A stretch of DNA of 64,000 nucleotides from Bactrocera neohumeralis (Eukaryota > Arthropoda > Insecta > Diptera > Tephritidae), in contig NC_065919.1 in the NCBI RefSeq assembly GCF_024586455.1, positions 28,248,839-28,312,838 of the forward strand, in the 5' to 3' direction. Positions 1 to 11,899 of the stretch are shown here, one piece after another. The first letter of the stretch is position 1. Each line of letters starts with the position of its first letter. The notes beneath the pieces are model-generated. The model ran no database searches and was not told the DNA's origin. It saw nothing but the letters and a program-made list of their open reading frames with translations. A program made the translations under genes and the position numbers.

Positions 1-1690
1 TGAGTTAAAGAAAATACTATATATGTAATATCTGTGCGCTTCCGCATGTAATGGTGGTATGGTAGGGAAGAGTGCGATAAGTTGGAGTTTCTAAAAATAG
101 GAAGATTTAAGTTTTTGCAATTAGGCATAAGTCTAGTACCGCCATATATAGTATGTGTCAGGCCGGTAACTTTTCAACTGACCTGTTACATATAAAATTT
201 AGAGCCAATGAAGCATCTCCTGGATAAACTTTTGGATTAATGACATATATCGAAAGGAATCGGGAATGAGTGTTATTTAAGTTAAGGGTTAATAAATACT
301 CTTAACATTCTCTTTCTCGTTTCACTAAAGGCTCTCAGTTTCTAGCGTAAGTGACATAACGTGTATAGTAATGAGATCGAAAATAAATATAGGGGACATT
401 AAACCTTTTGGTGGCTCTACGATTTTTGGTATTTTGTTAGTACTTTTTTTAAACAAAAAGTACTGCAAAGTAGCTCGAGTCTATGATCCACGACATTATC
501 ATCTAATTCCGCTAATAACCATCGCAGGGAGCTGTACAGTAGACCTTAGCGTATTAATACTTCAAGAATATGCCGTAGTGATTAACCTCTTTAATATTAA
601 ATTTTATTTGCTCAAATAAAATTTTAGTTTCCCTTCATTAACCACATTCAATCTTCAACGACTCACGTATAATTTTTCAAAACTTCACTCCCTTTCCTTC
701 GAAGCTTATGTTTTCCCTCGACGAAAATTTTCTAGGCACTTCGCTTTGCCTCAACTAACGGCTTTTTACTGGCTTAAGCACTTTAATACCAATACTTTCT
801 TTGCGTGTTAAGCCGCTGAAAGACTCAAGGTAGACTACCCAAGCGTGGTCTGCAGCCAATAGATTACCAGCAGCCATGGCATGAACTCGAAATAGGCGCG
901 TCCGACGAACGTGACTTGATTGCCGAATTTAGTTTGCAACAGCTTGCATTTGATGAAGCACGAAATAGAAGGCAAATAACAGTATAATAGCGGGAGTGGA
1001 AATTCGCTTAACTTGCGGTGGGGTTAGTGAAAAACAAAAACAAAATTGCAAGTTTTCTACTTTTTACGGTATTGACAGTGAGGGCTTTAGCTCATCCACT
1101 CGTCGGCGAATATTCGGTGAACTTGCTAGCAGGGAGCTCATTTCGTGGGTTTAAGCAAAATTTACATTTCACTTACTTGATAATTTATTTGTGTGTTGGA
1201 TTAAGACAAATTATTGAATATTGGGAAATTCGGAAAATATGCAGAAAAAGATAAAAAAACGAAATATTTTTCCAATGAATGTCAGCTTTAAAGGCTTAGA
1301 TGGATTTTCCAATAATGCAAAGTATTTGAAGGCAGAAGGTTGAGAAATATAACATATAACTGAAGCTGAAGAACTAGAGCACTTAATGCTTATACGAATG
1401 GTCCAAAGAGGTGCCAAAGATGATGAAAGGAAGAATTATTCACATTGCAGTAACTTGAAATAATCTCAAATTTTTTGGCAAACAAGATATTATTTTAAGA
1501 AAATTTAAGTGAACACGCTGCCACGGCGAAATCCTTAGTGTCATGCTGATGAGTTTTTTTTGGGTCAGCGCCATAGAATATCAATAGTTTTAAAGCCGAT
1601 CGGGTTTCCAGCGGCTTCAGGTCACTTATTAAATATTCAGTATTTCATTAAATCTACAGGAAGTGACATTATCTTATAGCATAATGTTAT
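1..1690. other. AT-rich intergenic or intronic DNA, no gene recognised
   Basis: I see no supported coding region here. Short open frames near 371-619 and 1018-1254 lack recognisable domains and look like chance. At about 155-175 there is a copy of the motif AGGCCGGTAACTTTTCAA, which also occurs (with G for A) beside a mariner fragment near 50.35 kb and alone near 63.67 kb, so a mariner terminus may lie here. Confidence 0.5.
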
Positions 1691-1701
1691 TCATTCATTG
1701 A

Positions 1702-2410
1702 ACAATGCCAAAAGCTCCGTCAGGATCGGGGCGGACTTCTCCCGGCCATTCGATACGAAGTGAAGTTTCAGACAAGGAGACTCCCTTTATGTGACTTTTT
1801 CAATCTATTGCTGGAGAAAACAATACGACCTATTCAGCTACCAGAAGAGAAAGTATAATCTTCTATAAGAGTGTATAGTTGATGGCATACGCAGATGATA
1901 TTAATATCATTGGTCTCAACAACTGTGACGCTAGATGTAAGTTTACCAGACTGGATAAGGAAGCGAAATGTGTGGGTCACTGCTGACAGTCATACCTTTG
2001 AAGTCATATACAATTTCGTCTATCTTGGAACATGCAACAACACTAACAACATTATTGGCCTGCTATATGGTGTGGAGGCATGGAAAATGACAACATTTGA
2101 AGAGTCGGCTTTGGGAGTGTTCAAGAGAAAGGTTTTGCGAAAGATTTGTGGTCCAATGGCGATTAAAATTTGACTTGTACGAGTTATAGTTCAGCGAATC
2201 AAGAGATAGCAGTTACACTGGTTCGGTCATGTCGTCCGTATGGATGAAAACACTCCAGCTTTGGAAGTATTCAGTACCCGTCAGTGGAAGCAGTGGAAGA
2301 GGAAGATTTCCACTTTGTTGAAGAGATCAGATGGAGAAGGAGCCGGGTTCACTTGGTGTTACGAATTGGCGCGATGTCTACGCTAGTAAAGAGAAGAAGA
2401 TAGCGTCACT
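1702..2410 (+). pseudogene. RTE-type retroelement fragment, reverse transcriptase C-terminal part
   Basis: This stretch aligns by eye with 7568-8330 of the better copy downstream: the same order of the block around CCGTCAGGATCGGG, the Phe-Arg-Gln-Gly-Asp segment, the catalytic box and the C-terminal Arg-Trp-x-Gly-His block. The catalytic box at about 1879 reads Met-Ala-Tyr-Ala-Asp-Asp-Ile, so the two aspartates are intact here although the frame is broken many times. It continues through the region coding Tyr-Gly-Val-Glu-Ala-Trp (2068-2087) and the Gly-rich/Arg-rich tail near 2280-2400. The 5' part is missing, as is usual for 5'-truncated non-LTR insertions. Dead copy; the clade is inferred from the long copy at 5.4-8.35 kb. 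Confidence 0.75.
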
Positions 2411-2419
2411 AAGAATAAA

Positions 2420-3500
2420 AATAAAATACGAAAATAACGCTAGTAATTGAAAATCATGTTTGATATAGATATATGGTATTTAATTAACGGGTTCCAATGA
2501 AATTTACTTATACTTATATTTTGACACTCCAATGACCTCACATTTTTTTTCCCAATAAGTCTATATTACGGAAAATATGAGGTTAAATGTTGTACCAAAT
2601 TATTATCTTTCAATTTGGAAATAATTATAGTTATTGGCTAACTACACTTTTCGTGCTGCTCCGAAATCCACGTCCAAATCTACAGGTTTCACTTGCTCCA
2701 ATTTGACCGATAACACAAATATATCTACTGATTTCCTATTTGGATCTGATGCTATCAAACGCAGTATGAATAATTTCATCTACCAAAACTGCTGTTGCGT
2801 TGTACTATCTGAGATGCAATATAATCTAAGTAATTGGCAAACAATTCTTTATTTCTAGCATTAACCGCCACAACCTACAGTTATACTGCCAATTAAATCG
2901 GATTCTTCCTGCAAATAAACTTAAGCTGTTTAAATGTTTATGCACTCGCGTAAGCATATGTCTAAGAGATAGAAGCCACATATTCGGCAATGATAAGGAA
3001 ATGTCTTCCGTCGATTTCTTCTTACTCGCATTCTCTCCCCTTTCATCAGCGACACTTAGCTAAGATTTATCTGGTAAAATGCCTTTGGATTCCACAGTAA
3101 TGCCTGCAATTCTATACGCACATTAACTGCCAGACATCAGACAAGGCGGAGGTCAAGCGACACACATATGCATACTAACGGTTAACTAGTTCCGGTTGTA
3201 TGGGGAGTGTATAGAATAAGTATAAAAAGTGCGTATATATATGTATGTACTTCCTTGCAACATTTTATCCGGTTCTATATCTTAGATCCTGTAAGTATTC
3301 GCAAATCATGTCGGAGGTGTATGCATATAGACATATACATACATATGCTACATGTTATATACACTTATTCATGCATGTGCAGGGTGTTGTTTAGGGGTAT
3401 ACTCGTAAAATTTTGGTGCGAAAATGAAAAAGTTTAGCTAAAAGTTTTAAAGAAATTCGGGCATGGCCAATTTTTCTTGCACTGACGTATATCCAAATAA
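2420..3500. other. AT-rich DNA without a recognised gene
   Basis: I see only AT-rich sequence with short TACATA/ATGTAT runs near 3235-3370. No domain or element end is recognised. Confidence 0.5.
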
Positions 3501-3506
3501 ATTAGT

Positions 3507-4170
3507 CTTCTTCTTCTTCTTTATAGGCTGAACCACCGCTTACAGCTGAGTCGGTCCGGTTTTCCCTATTTGGCGCCAATTGTACCCAGGTCCTTCTCCA
3601 ACTGATATTTCCAACGGAGTGGAAGGCTCCTTTTCCTCTGCTTCCCCGGCCTCACAGAGCTGGGGTGTTTTGTCTCTTAATTAGCTGCACTATGTTAATG
3701 TCGCCATATAACTCGTACAGCTCATCATTCCATCGACTGCGGTATTCACCGTTGCCAATACGAAAAGGACCATAAATCTTCCACAGGACTTTTGCCTCAA
3801 AAACTCGTAACGCCGCCTCATTAGCTATTGTTACAGTCCACGCCTCTGAACCGTACTTGTATAGCAGGACGGAAATGATGAGTGACTTGTAGAGTTAGGT
3901 CTTTGTTCGTCGAGAGAGGACTTTAAGTCTCAATTGCCTATTCAGTCCGAAGTAGCACCAGTTGGCAAGTGATTGTGGTTGGTGTTAATGCTGCTTCCAA
4001 GATAGACGAATTTATCAACGACTTCCAAGTTATGACTGTAAACAGTGACGTGGGAGCAAAGTCGCGAGTGCGACGACTGTTCTTTTGGAAACATTTAGCT
4101 CCCAGGTGACTGACACTGAATTGGAGAACCAGAGAGTCGCAAATCATTTGTCTGCAGCGCTCATCACTGA
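3507..4170 (-). pseudogene. RTE-type retroelement 3' fragment with GAA tail
   Basis: Read on the minus strand this is the 3' end of the same element as 5436-8351. It begins near 4170 with the block that encodes Lys-Tyr-Leu-Leu-Ser-Ser in other copies, passes the Tyr-Lys-Ser-Leu-Ile-Ile segment (about 3870-3890), and ends at 3507 with a (GAA)n tail read as CTTCTTCTTCTTCTT on the plus strand. The tail matches the GAA tail of the long copy, which marks the true 3' end of the family. Several small deletions and stops break the frame. It is a 5'-truncated dead copy. Confidence 0.75.
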
Positions 4171-4199
4171 TGGTTTCGTTGTCTTCATCTTAAGTTTTA

Positions 4200-5425
4200 G
4201 AAAAACTTGGATTATCGTCATGCAAACTACACCAGCAAATAACTTTTTATGAATACAAGAGAGCCTGTAGTTTCTCTTTAAGATGGTTTTATTTCAGATA
4301 TGAATTTGTTGTTAAAATTTTGATTATTCACTTAACCGTTAACCCGAAAAAAGAAGTGTTCCGCATAGGAAGAGAGTTTTCAAAATTGATTTCCCCGATT
4401 CTTTAATGTGTTTCCTTTGTAAGTTCTTATAGGGTAGTTTTCCATATTTCATAGGTAACAAGTGTCAATTGTCACAATTACTTTGACAGCTGGCTCGCTG
4501 GTTTGACAGTTATGCTGTTGTTAAATTTCATACTTTCCATCCTTATATTCCTACGTTTTCTGCATTTACATTTCCGTTTTAAAACACTTAACCCAAAAAT
4601 ATTACTTTGACAGTTGCATTTTCAATATCTCTAAAATATCACCCTTTATGAACCTACATATCGTATATCTAACGTTTCACATTTGCTTCATTCACATCTT
4701 CGTTACACAACACATATTTTGCACGCATATGTCGCAATGTCTGTGAGTCAGTGTGGCAGTCCGCCACTTGGTCATTCATTCTTCAGGGCAGATGCTGCTG
4801 GCAACGTTTATATAGACAGCGCGCTCGAATACCTTCCAAAAGTGAGCAGCTTCTTTGACACACAGACGACTTTGTGCGCTTGTAGAGTGCAAGTGGAGGC
4901 GTGTTATCTGTCAATGGTTGAATGACTAAATGACTGAAGCGATTTGAAGTGAATGAAACTGTGCGATACGAAGTTGAGGCGTCAGCATGTGGGTGGGTGC
5001 TATTATCAAGGACTCTATTGAATATTTGTACGTGTTTCTGGTATCTGGAGCATTTAATAAGCATCCTTTGGTCTGGCAAGAAATAGATCTGCAGAATTGT
5101 TGAATTTCTTCTGCATGCAATGAATGGGTAGATTGATTGCATATGTGTATGTGAGTGAGTGTACGTGTGGTTCAAAAGACTAACACGAGGAAATTGAAGA
5201 AGTGAAATCAAGTTTTTGTTGCTAGATTGCTAAAATAATGGACAATGTTTGTAGATATATTTATATGTGGGTAAGTATTCGGTTTGTACAAATTTTATCG
5301 GCTTTTACTTTATACCAAAATTGCTTGGCTTCTATTGCCATCACAAATAATGTTGCATCTGGATTAAATTGATTTGAACTTTAGAGCGTCTCTCAAGTCG
5401 GTTACATACTTGTATGCATACATAT
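4200..5425. other. No recognised gene
   Basis: The overlapping open frames at 4683-5211 on both strands have no recognisable domain and look like chance in a less AT-rich patch. TGTATGTGAGTGAGTGTACG-like simple sequence lies near 5145-5165. Nothing else is recognised. Confidence 0.45.
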
Positions 5426-5642
5426 GTACATAAGTTTGGAGGATGGAGTCATGTGTAGAAGTTCACGCAAGTGAGGAAAGTTCTCTGATCGTCATTCACT
5501 TGGGAGTGGCCAAAACGATTCTTTTACACATGGCTCAAGCAGCTCACGACTACCGGTCTTTGACCAAGTATCAAGGTAGCCTAAGAACATCCGTTTGAAG
5601 GCGGGCTAAAGTGAGTGGGCGAAACATCCCCTACATAGGGTT

Positions 5643-6839
5643 GTGCGCTGGGTTTGGGACCCGCCACGTAAAAAGCCCATCCCGAATGAAAAACTACCAA
5701 CAGCCTCGGACGAGAAGGACTCCGATATTAGGCCATGCACCTGGAATGTCCGGCCCCTTAATTGGGAAGGTGCCGCTGTCCAGCTGGTTGATGTCCTCGT
5801 GAAAATAAAGGCTGACATCACCGCCGTCCAAGAAATGCGATGGACGGGACAAGGACAGAGACGAGTAGGTCCTTGTGGCATTTACTACAATGGCCATATA
5901 AAGGACTGCAAATTTGGTGTGGGATTCGTAGTGGGAGAAAGACTCCGTTGCCGAGTACTATCATTCACTCCAGTGAATGAACGTCTAGCCACAATCCGCA
6001 TCAAAGCGAGGTTCCTCAACATATCGCTGATTTGCCCACGCCCCGACGGTAGAGCAGGACGATGTGACCAAAGATGCCTTCTATGAGCGCTTGGAGCGCG
6101 CCTATGAGAGCTGCCCCCGCCACGATGTCAAAATCGTGCTTGGCGACTTTAACGCCAGGGTGGGTAAAGAAGGTATCTTTGGCACTACGGTCGGTAAATT
6201 CAGACTCCACGAAGAAACATCCCCAAATGGGTTGAGGCTGATCGACTTCGCCGGGGCAGAAATATGGTTATCTGTGGTACTAGATTCCAGCACAAGAAAA
6301 TACATCAAGCTACCTGGCTGACTCCGGATCGAAAAGCCAAAAACCAGATCGATCATGTTATAATAGACGGAAGACACGACTCCAGTGTTCTAGACGTGAG
6401 TACGCTCCGAGGTCCAAACATCGACTCAGACCACTATCTTGTTGCAGCCAAGATTCGCCTCTGTACAGCAAAAAACGCACATCAACAAGCACAAGGAAGG
6501 TTCGACGTCGAGAAGCTGCAATCACAACAGACAGCCGAACGATTTGCTACTCGGTTTGCATTCCTGCTCTCTGAGAGCACTCGTCAACAACTCGGTATAA
6601 GGGAACTGTGGGACGGCATTTCAAACTCCTTACGTACAGCTGCAACCGAAACCATTGGTTTTCGGAAAGTGCAAAAGAACAGCTGGTACGACGAGGAGTG
6701 CCGTGACGCAGCGGAGAGAAAACAGACTGCCTACCTCGCAACGTTACGATCGACCACAACACGTGCGGGATGGGATAGATACCGAGAGTTGAAGAGGGAA
6801 GCCGACATTTGCAGGCAGAAAAAGGTTCCGAAATGGTGA
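5643..6839 (+). pseudogene. APE-type endonuclease domain of RTE-type element
   Basis: The domain that nicks target DNA for target-primed reverse transcription. Visible motifs in order: Cys-Thr-Trp-Asn-Val-Arg near 5736, Val-Gln-Glu-Met-Arg-Trp near 5827 (the catalytic glutamate block), Gly-Asp-Phe-Asn-Ala-Arg-Val-Gly near 6143, and Ser-Asp-His-Tyr-Leu-Val-Ala near 6426. These are the conserved blocks of exonuclease/endonuclease/phosphatase-fold enzymes of non-LTR elements; relatives are often auto-annotated as craniofacial development protein 2-like. The frame shifts at about 6064-6086 and again at 6264-6321, so no single product is possible. The Asp-His pair of the last block is retained. 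The N-terminal start is uncertain. Confidence 0.8.
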
Positions 6840-7026
6840 GCACGAAGAGCTTGATAAGCTGGCCGACAGGGGTAATGCTGAACTGGTTGAACTAGTCACT
6901 GGTGCCCAGAGCATACTTAAATTATGGAGGGAACACTTCTCCAGCCTGCTGAATGGCAGTGAACGTACAACGCCAGGAGAAGGCGAACCCGATTCCCCAA
7001 TCGATGACGATGGAGCAGACGTTCCA

Positions 7027-8318
7027 TTGCCCGACCATGAAGAAATTCGAATAGCAATTACCCGTCTGAAGAACAACAAAGCAGCCGGTGCCGATGGATT
7101 ACCGGCCGAGCTATTCAAACACGGCGGCGAAGAACTGATAAGGAGCATGCATCAGCTTTGCAAACTATGGTCGGACGAAAGCATGCCGAACGAATGGAAT
7201 TTAAGTGTGCTCTGCCCAATCCACAAAAAAGGAGACCCCACAATCTGCGCCAATTACCGTGGGATAAGCCTCCTCAACACCGCGTATAAGGTTCTATCGA
7301 GTGTATTGTGTGAAAGATTAAAGCCCGCCGTCAACAAACTGATTGGACCTTATGAGTGTGGCTTTAGACCTGGCAAATCAACAACCGACCAGATATTCAT
7401 CATGCGCCAAATCTTGGAAAAGAGCCGTGAAAGGAGAATCGACACACACCACCTCTTTGTCGATTTCAAAGCTGCTTTCGACAGCACGAAAAGGAGCTGC
7501 CTTTATGTCGCGATGTCTGAATTTGGTATGCCCGCAAAACTAATACGGCTGTGTAAACTGACGCTGAGCAACACGAAAAGCTCCGTCAGGATCGGGAAAG
7601 ACCTCTCCGAGCCGTTCGATACCAAACGAGGTTTCAGACAAGGCGACTCCCTATCGTGCGACTTCTTCAACCTGCTGCTGGAGGAAATAATTCGAGCTGT
7701 AGATCTTAATCGAACAGGTACAATATTTTATAAGAGTGTACAGCTGCTGGCGTATGCCAATGATATTGATATCATTGGCCTTAACAACCACGCCGTTAGT
7801 TCTGCATTTTCCAGAATGGATAAGACAGCGAAGTAAATGGGTCTGGTGTTGAACGAGGGCAAGACGAAATATCTCCTGTCATCAAACAAACAGTCGTTGC
7901 ACTCGCGACTTGGCTCTCATATCACTGTTGACAGTCATAACTTTAAAGTTGTAGATAGTTTCGTATATGTGGGAACCAGCATAAACACCACAAACAGAGG
8001 TTTTTTCACGGTGAATATCGCATTCGATGGAACGATGAGCTGTACGAGATATACGACGACATTGACATAGTTCAGCGAAGTAAAAGACAGCGGCTACGCT
8101 GGCTAGGTCATATTGTCCGGATGGATGAAAACACTCCAGCTCTGAAAGTATTCGACGCAGTACCCGCCGAGGGAAGCAGAGGAAGAGGAAGACCTCCACT
8201 CCGTTGGAAGGACCAGGTGAAGAAGGATCTGGCTACGCTTGGAATATCCAATTGGCGCCACGTAGCGAAAAGAAGAAACGAGTGGCGCGCTGTTGTTAAC
8301 TCGGCTATAATTGCGTAA
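7027..8318 (+). pseudogene. Reverse transcriptase domain and C-terminal tail of RTE-type element
   Basis: Recognisable RT blocks run in order: Asn-Asn-Lys-Ala-Ala-Gly-Ala-Asp-Gly-Leu, Tyr-Arg-Gly-Ile-Ser-Leu-Leu, Cys-Gly-Phe-Arg-Pro-Gly-Lys-Ser, Phe-Val-Asp-Phe-Lys-Ala-Ala-Phe-Asp, Gly-Phe-Arg-Gln-Gly-Asp-Ser, then the catalytic box at 7753-7764. That box reads Tyr-Ala-Asn-Asp, so the first catalytic aspartate (normally Tyr-Ala-Asp-Asp) is lost. An ochre stop at 7834 interrupts the frame, and the tail (Arg-Trp-Leu-Gly-His then Arg-Gly-Arg-Pro-Pro-Leu-Arg-Trp, about 8095-8318) lies partly in another frame. The open 7027-7836 segment shows this is one of the less decayed RT copies, but it cannot be active. 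Confidence 0.85.
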
Positions 8319-8749
8319 GCGGTGTCTACGCCAATTAAGAAGAAGAAGAAGACATAAGTACGGCAAAAGGCTACGTCTTTCTGTGGTGACAAGTTAAAGT
8401 AGCTAAAATCGACTTCACTAATTTATTTTTTTTGGTTACTAGTAAAAACTATTAAAACCATTCTATCCATATTTTAATAAAAATTAATGTTCCAAAAAAA
8501 AACCTTTGACAGTTTGGCTCAGTAGTGTTTAAACACGCGTGAGGGATAGACACCACCAAAGAATTGTAGAAAATATCAATAAAATATTAGAAATTTTCGA
8601 GTCCGACGGTCATGTATCTCGGTACCAATCTAGGAGTTAAACTTTGTACAAAACCACTTTCGAATCATTTCAATACCATAAGGCTGGACATCAAAACCAA
8701 CTCGGTGAACACACGAGTTAAACAAAAAAAAATGGATTAATTTTTGAAG

Positions 8750-9191
8750 CGGATGTTTAGTGGTAACGAAAACGGTCGTGGTCGAATCGCGGGATTGATT
8801 GTCTGTAAAGTTTTGTTTGCTGGGATTGGCAGGTAGCCATCTGTTATGAGCTGCTGAAAGTCTGAGAATTAGAAGCAGTCATCCAGATGCAGCCAACCAT
8901 ATGGGGACTTGCTCTGTTCCATTAGGACAACACCAGACCATACATATCAAGAGTGGCTCGCCAGAAGTTTCGACAGCTTGGTTGGAGGTTCTTATGCTTA
9001 CTCCTTATAGGCCGAATCTAGCGCCAAGTGTTTACTCCCTATTCCTGTTTAGGGCGAATGGTTTTACTGGTGAAAAATTCGCTACAAGAGGGACTGACTA
9101 TGAGAGTGGCATTATGAAATTGCCCTCAAAACGGCAACATCGTACAAATCGGTTCATATTTTATCTAAATCAGATCACTCCAACTGAATAA
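8750..9191 (+). pseudogene. mariner transposase C-terminal remnant
   Basis: Broken frames together give the order seen in mariner transposases: a Cys-Trp-Asp-Trp-Gln block with Tyr-Glu-Leu-Leu (about 8800-8860), an Asn-Thr-Arg-Pro block (about 8925), Gln-Leu-Gly-Trp (about 8968), then Tyr-Arg-Pro-Asn-Leu-Ala-Pro-Ser (about 9003-9030) and Gly-Ile-Met-Lys-Leu-Pro (about 9105). In active relatives the late block is Tyr-Ser-Pro-Asp-Leu-Ala-Pro-Ser, so the third catalytic aspartate is Asn here. The plus-strand frame at 8901-9191 carries most of it. The N-terminal half is not recognisable and no terminal repeats were found. The subfamily is uncertain; the Gly-Ile-Met-Lys-Leu-Pro tail suggests a cecropia- or mauritiana-like lineage. 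Confidence 0.65.
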
Positions 9192-9194
9192 AAC

Positions 9195-10860
9195 TGAAAA
9201 TATCTTTTTGATAGATTGAAAATTACATATTGAAATATTTGATTGCGCCTCATCCGATTAATCAAAGAACGTTTGCGACGTTGATGCGCCGCAACCTTCC
9301 CTTACTAAGTACGTATTGATTATCACTAATGGAGTAGTAATTAAAGCCAAAGTAAACATAGAAGGATTGACGCAGAGAAATTCCGTATTTAATTAGTAAA
9401 TGATAACCGAAGTAAATAAGCTCAGCGCAATTAAGTGCAGTAATGTAATTTATGAAAATTAAATTACAACAATAACAAACGCAAGAATAACAGCAGCCAC
9501 CAGTCCACTGGCGTGTCAGAAGAGCTGCCGGCGCTCAAAATCTCAAAGTGTCCATGGAGGTGTAATGATTAAAACAAAATTTGCTAAACTAACGGAATGA
9601 ATGAGGCAGCTGGAACTGCGGGTAATTGAGGGCGCGCGAGAGCATTCCCACTGTTTATGAAGAAAGCGCTGCGCCAGGCTCGCGTCTAACAAGTAAAACT
9701 CGCACAGAAACGCTACGCTTCGGTGCGATGTCTGACTCGACTCTGTGCCAATACAATTTGCTCTAATATCCGTATAGTGGTACCGCTTCCATGCTGCTAC
9801 AACAAATGCACAAATAAATAAAATCTCAAAATGGCGCAAAGTAATCTAATAAATTTCGGGCCAGGAAATTGGGGTGTCATCTGCAAGAGGCTGTGGAATT
9901 GAGAGCTGTCTGAAATGGGAATGAAGTATTTCAGTATTTCAGCATTTTGCCCAATCACGATAAGAAATTAAATTGTAGCGCACTTTTGTGTAGCCGAAAG
10001 GGGAGCAGCCTGCGGTGGAATGTTTAATTACAGTTAACAGAGAGGGGGGTTGTTAAAGTAGGAGGCGGCTATAAATGCCTGGGTGGGCCAACAACTATTG
10101 TAAGAGAAAGTATATAATCTCTGATGGGAACCAGAGGTGGAAGTGCAATAGAAGGATGAGGAGAAGTTTGCTTTGGAGTTTAGGCAATTTTCTTGTCAAA
10201 GCAGCAGGTTGCTTGCTATCGAGGACAATGCCATATTTGTGCTGGTGAAGTGTTGAGAAAAGCTTTTGTTATTGCGATTTTTGGACAATTTGTTTTATTT
10301 AAGAAACATTTTGCTTTACTAAAATGATATCAAAGCAATAAAAAGTGCATTGAGAGGCGGGATTAAGAGCAAGTGATTTAATAATTGGGTTACAAAAGAA
10401 CAGGAACAACAAAATGTTTATACAAATAACGTTAAGTTTATGTGAACTCGAGTTTAAGCTTTAATAAACTCGCTTGTGACCTTCTAAGCCTTTATGGAAA
10501 CCATTTTTGCTTGTGTACTTACGATGGAATGCTATCTAAACCCTAAGCAAGGAAGCCGTTTTTAAAACAAATTTTTCTGGAATGAATGAATTAAATTTGG
10601 GGAAGCTATAAATAGCAAGAAAATATAAACGTATTAACATTGTTCAGGCGCAAGTTCTCCAGAACTAAAAACAAATGTTGTAAACTTTTGTATGCAGGAT
10701 GCTTTCAGGTAGCTAGGTAGGTAGCAGTGCTGCCATTTTGGGCTCAATTAGGGCTGGATGCGCCATTTTGATGCACTATCGTAAGACTGTGTAGTGTGCA
10801 AATACTATTCCTTGATTCATACTTGCGCCATATAAGCTTTGTTATCTTTCAGTTGGTTAC
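9195..10860. other. No recognised gene
   Basis: Includes an open frame on the minus strand at 9543-9839 with no recognisable domain. The sequence from about 9420 to 9850 is less AT-rich than its surroundings and could be unique host DNA, but I cannot assign a function. Nothing else is recognised. Confidence 0.45.
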
Positions 10861-10888
10861 TGATTTCCATCTGTTTTGAGCCATTTCT

Positions 10889-11330
10889 TCAGTGTGAGTA
10901 TAAAGTTTTCTTTCGATCGTTCCTAGCGAGCATGGTATTATCTCTGCCTCGTCTAAAGAGGCTCCTAGCTTGTTTAACTCGCCTGCTTTCTTCCCAAAGT
11001 ACGGATAGGTGGAATTGATTTTCCAATGAACTTAAAGCTCTTCTGCACAAGTCTAACAATGCCGCCTGGCTACCCGTGTGTATGGTTGCTTTCTGTATCT
11101 TCACGTAGTTATTCAATATATTGCCACAGGTCTTCTCTATATTTAGTACTTTCGCTTGGAAGACGCTGGCTGAGGGTCGGTAGTTAGATACACAGATATT
11201 TAGAAATAGCCTGTACTTCGTGGTCCATTTTCGAACCGTCGGTATAGATAGAGTTTGTATCATCATCGCCCGATGTTCCTTACCCGGAAGGAGTTGTAAC
11301 AATCTAACCTTGGGAGGATATTGCCTGATT
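10889..11330 (-). pseudogene. RNase H domain remnant of a non-LTR retrotransposon (family 1)
   Basis: On the minus strand the sequence near 11235-11262 codes Ile-Tyr-Thr-Asp-Gly-Ser-Lys-Met-Asp, the first catalytic block of RNase H. After a frame change it continues as Ser-Val-Phe-Gln-Ala-Lys-Val-Leu (about 11150) and Ile-His-Thr-Gly-Ser-Gln-Ala-Ala-Leu (about 11065). Related elements have Gln-Ala-Glu-Val and Ile-His-Thr-Asp-Ser-Gln-Ala-Ala, so the second and third acidic residues are lost (Glu to Lys, Asp to Gly). RNase H downstream of RT is typical of I, R1-related and Loa-like elements. No RT part is recognised nearby. Confidence 0.65.
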
Positions 11331-11419
11331 TACTTAAGTTTAGTTGGTTAAGGATAGCGCTATGTCCGTCATCTTTTCTGTTCCAACCTCTTAATTCTCT
11401 TTATTCTTATAGTTAAGTA

Positions 11420-11890
11420 AGTTCTACTTACAGCTACAGCGATTTATCAAAATTTTCAAGTGAATACAGCTTCACAGTTTTCTGCAATATCGCTGTGGCC
11501 GGGCGCCCGAACCAATCGAATCCTAAAGTAACTTGATGCTAGAGATAAGGGCTCTAGTCACACCTTCGCCAGTCTTGAGCGCACAGTCAGCGAACCTAAG
11601 GCTAATATTGCTGCCCTAATATCGGAGTGGATAGTCACTACTCTGAAGGAGGCTCTGCTATGGAGCGGCAGTTCCACTGCTTCCTTTATGGCAGTTACCT
11701 CCACTTGCAAGACACTGCAGTGGTCAGAGAGCCTAGAACTGGAGTTGATGGAAAGTTCACGGCAGTAAATTCTTCCACCAATCCTGCCCGCATGCTTTGA
11801 TCCATCCCTAAAATACCAGTTAAGTTTGTGCTATTGAAAATTATATTTCATTGAGTTTGTCCTCATGGTCAAAATGCTAATTCGGAGCTT
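11420..11890 (-). pseudogene. RNase H domain remnant of a non-LTR retrotransposon (family 2)
   Basis: A separate RNase H fragment on the minus strand. From about 11815 to 11570 one frame stays open and shows Phe-Arg-Asp-Gly-Ser-Lys, then Leu-Gln-Val-Glu-Val-Thr-Ala-Ile-Lys-Glu, then Ile-His-Ser-Asp-Ile-Arg-Ala-Ala, so all three acidic catalytic positions survive. Beyond a stop near 11570 the frame resumes with Pro-Gly-His-Ser-Asp-Ile and Asn-Cys-Glu-Ala, the usual motif-D histidine region. It closely resembles the fragment at 30640-31500 (shared Ile-His-Ser-Asp-Ile-Arg block and Asp-Gly-Ser-Lys block), so both belong to one family. The RT and 3' tail are missing here. Confidence 0.7.
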
Positions 11891-11899
11891 CTGAGGCAG

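Larger units (their letters stand above)
5436..8351 (+). mobile_element. RTE-type non-LTR retrotransposon, near full-length, inactive
   Basis: A 2.9-kb element with one APE-type endonuclease region followed by a reverse transcriptase, no RNase H and a short 3' end with a GAA tail (about 8337-8351). It is flanked by the 8-bp direct repeat ACATAAGT (5428-5435 and 8352-8359), which I read as the target-site duplication. The 5' end (GGAGGATGGAGTCATG) is shared with the minus-strand copy that ends at 40695, which supports the boundary. The single endonuclease-RT layout, small size and microsatellite tail fit the RTE clade (BovB-like), as does the C-terminal Gly-Arg-Pro-Pro-Leu-Arg-Trp block. Reading frame changes at about 6070, 6290, 6840-7020 and 8070-8120 plus an in-frame stop at 7834 make it inactive. 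Relative to the 38-40.7 kb copy about 90 bases are missing near 6885. Confidence 0.85.
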
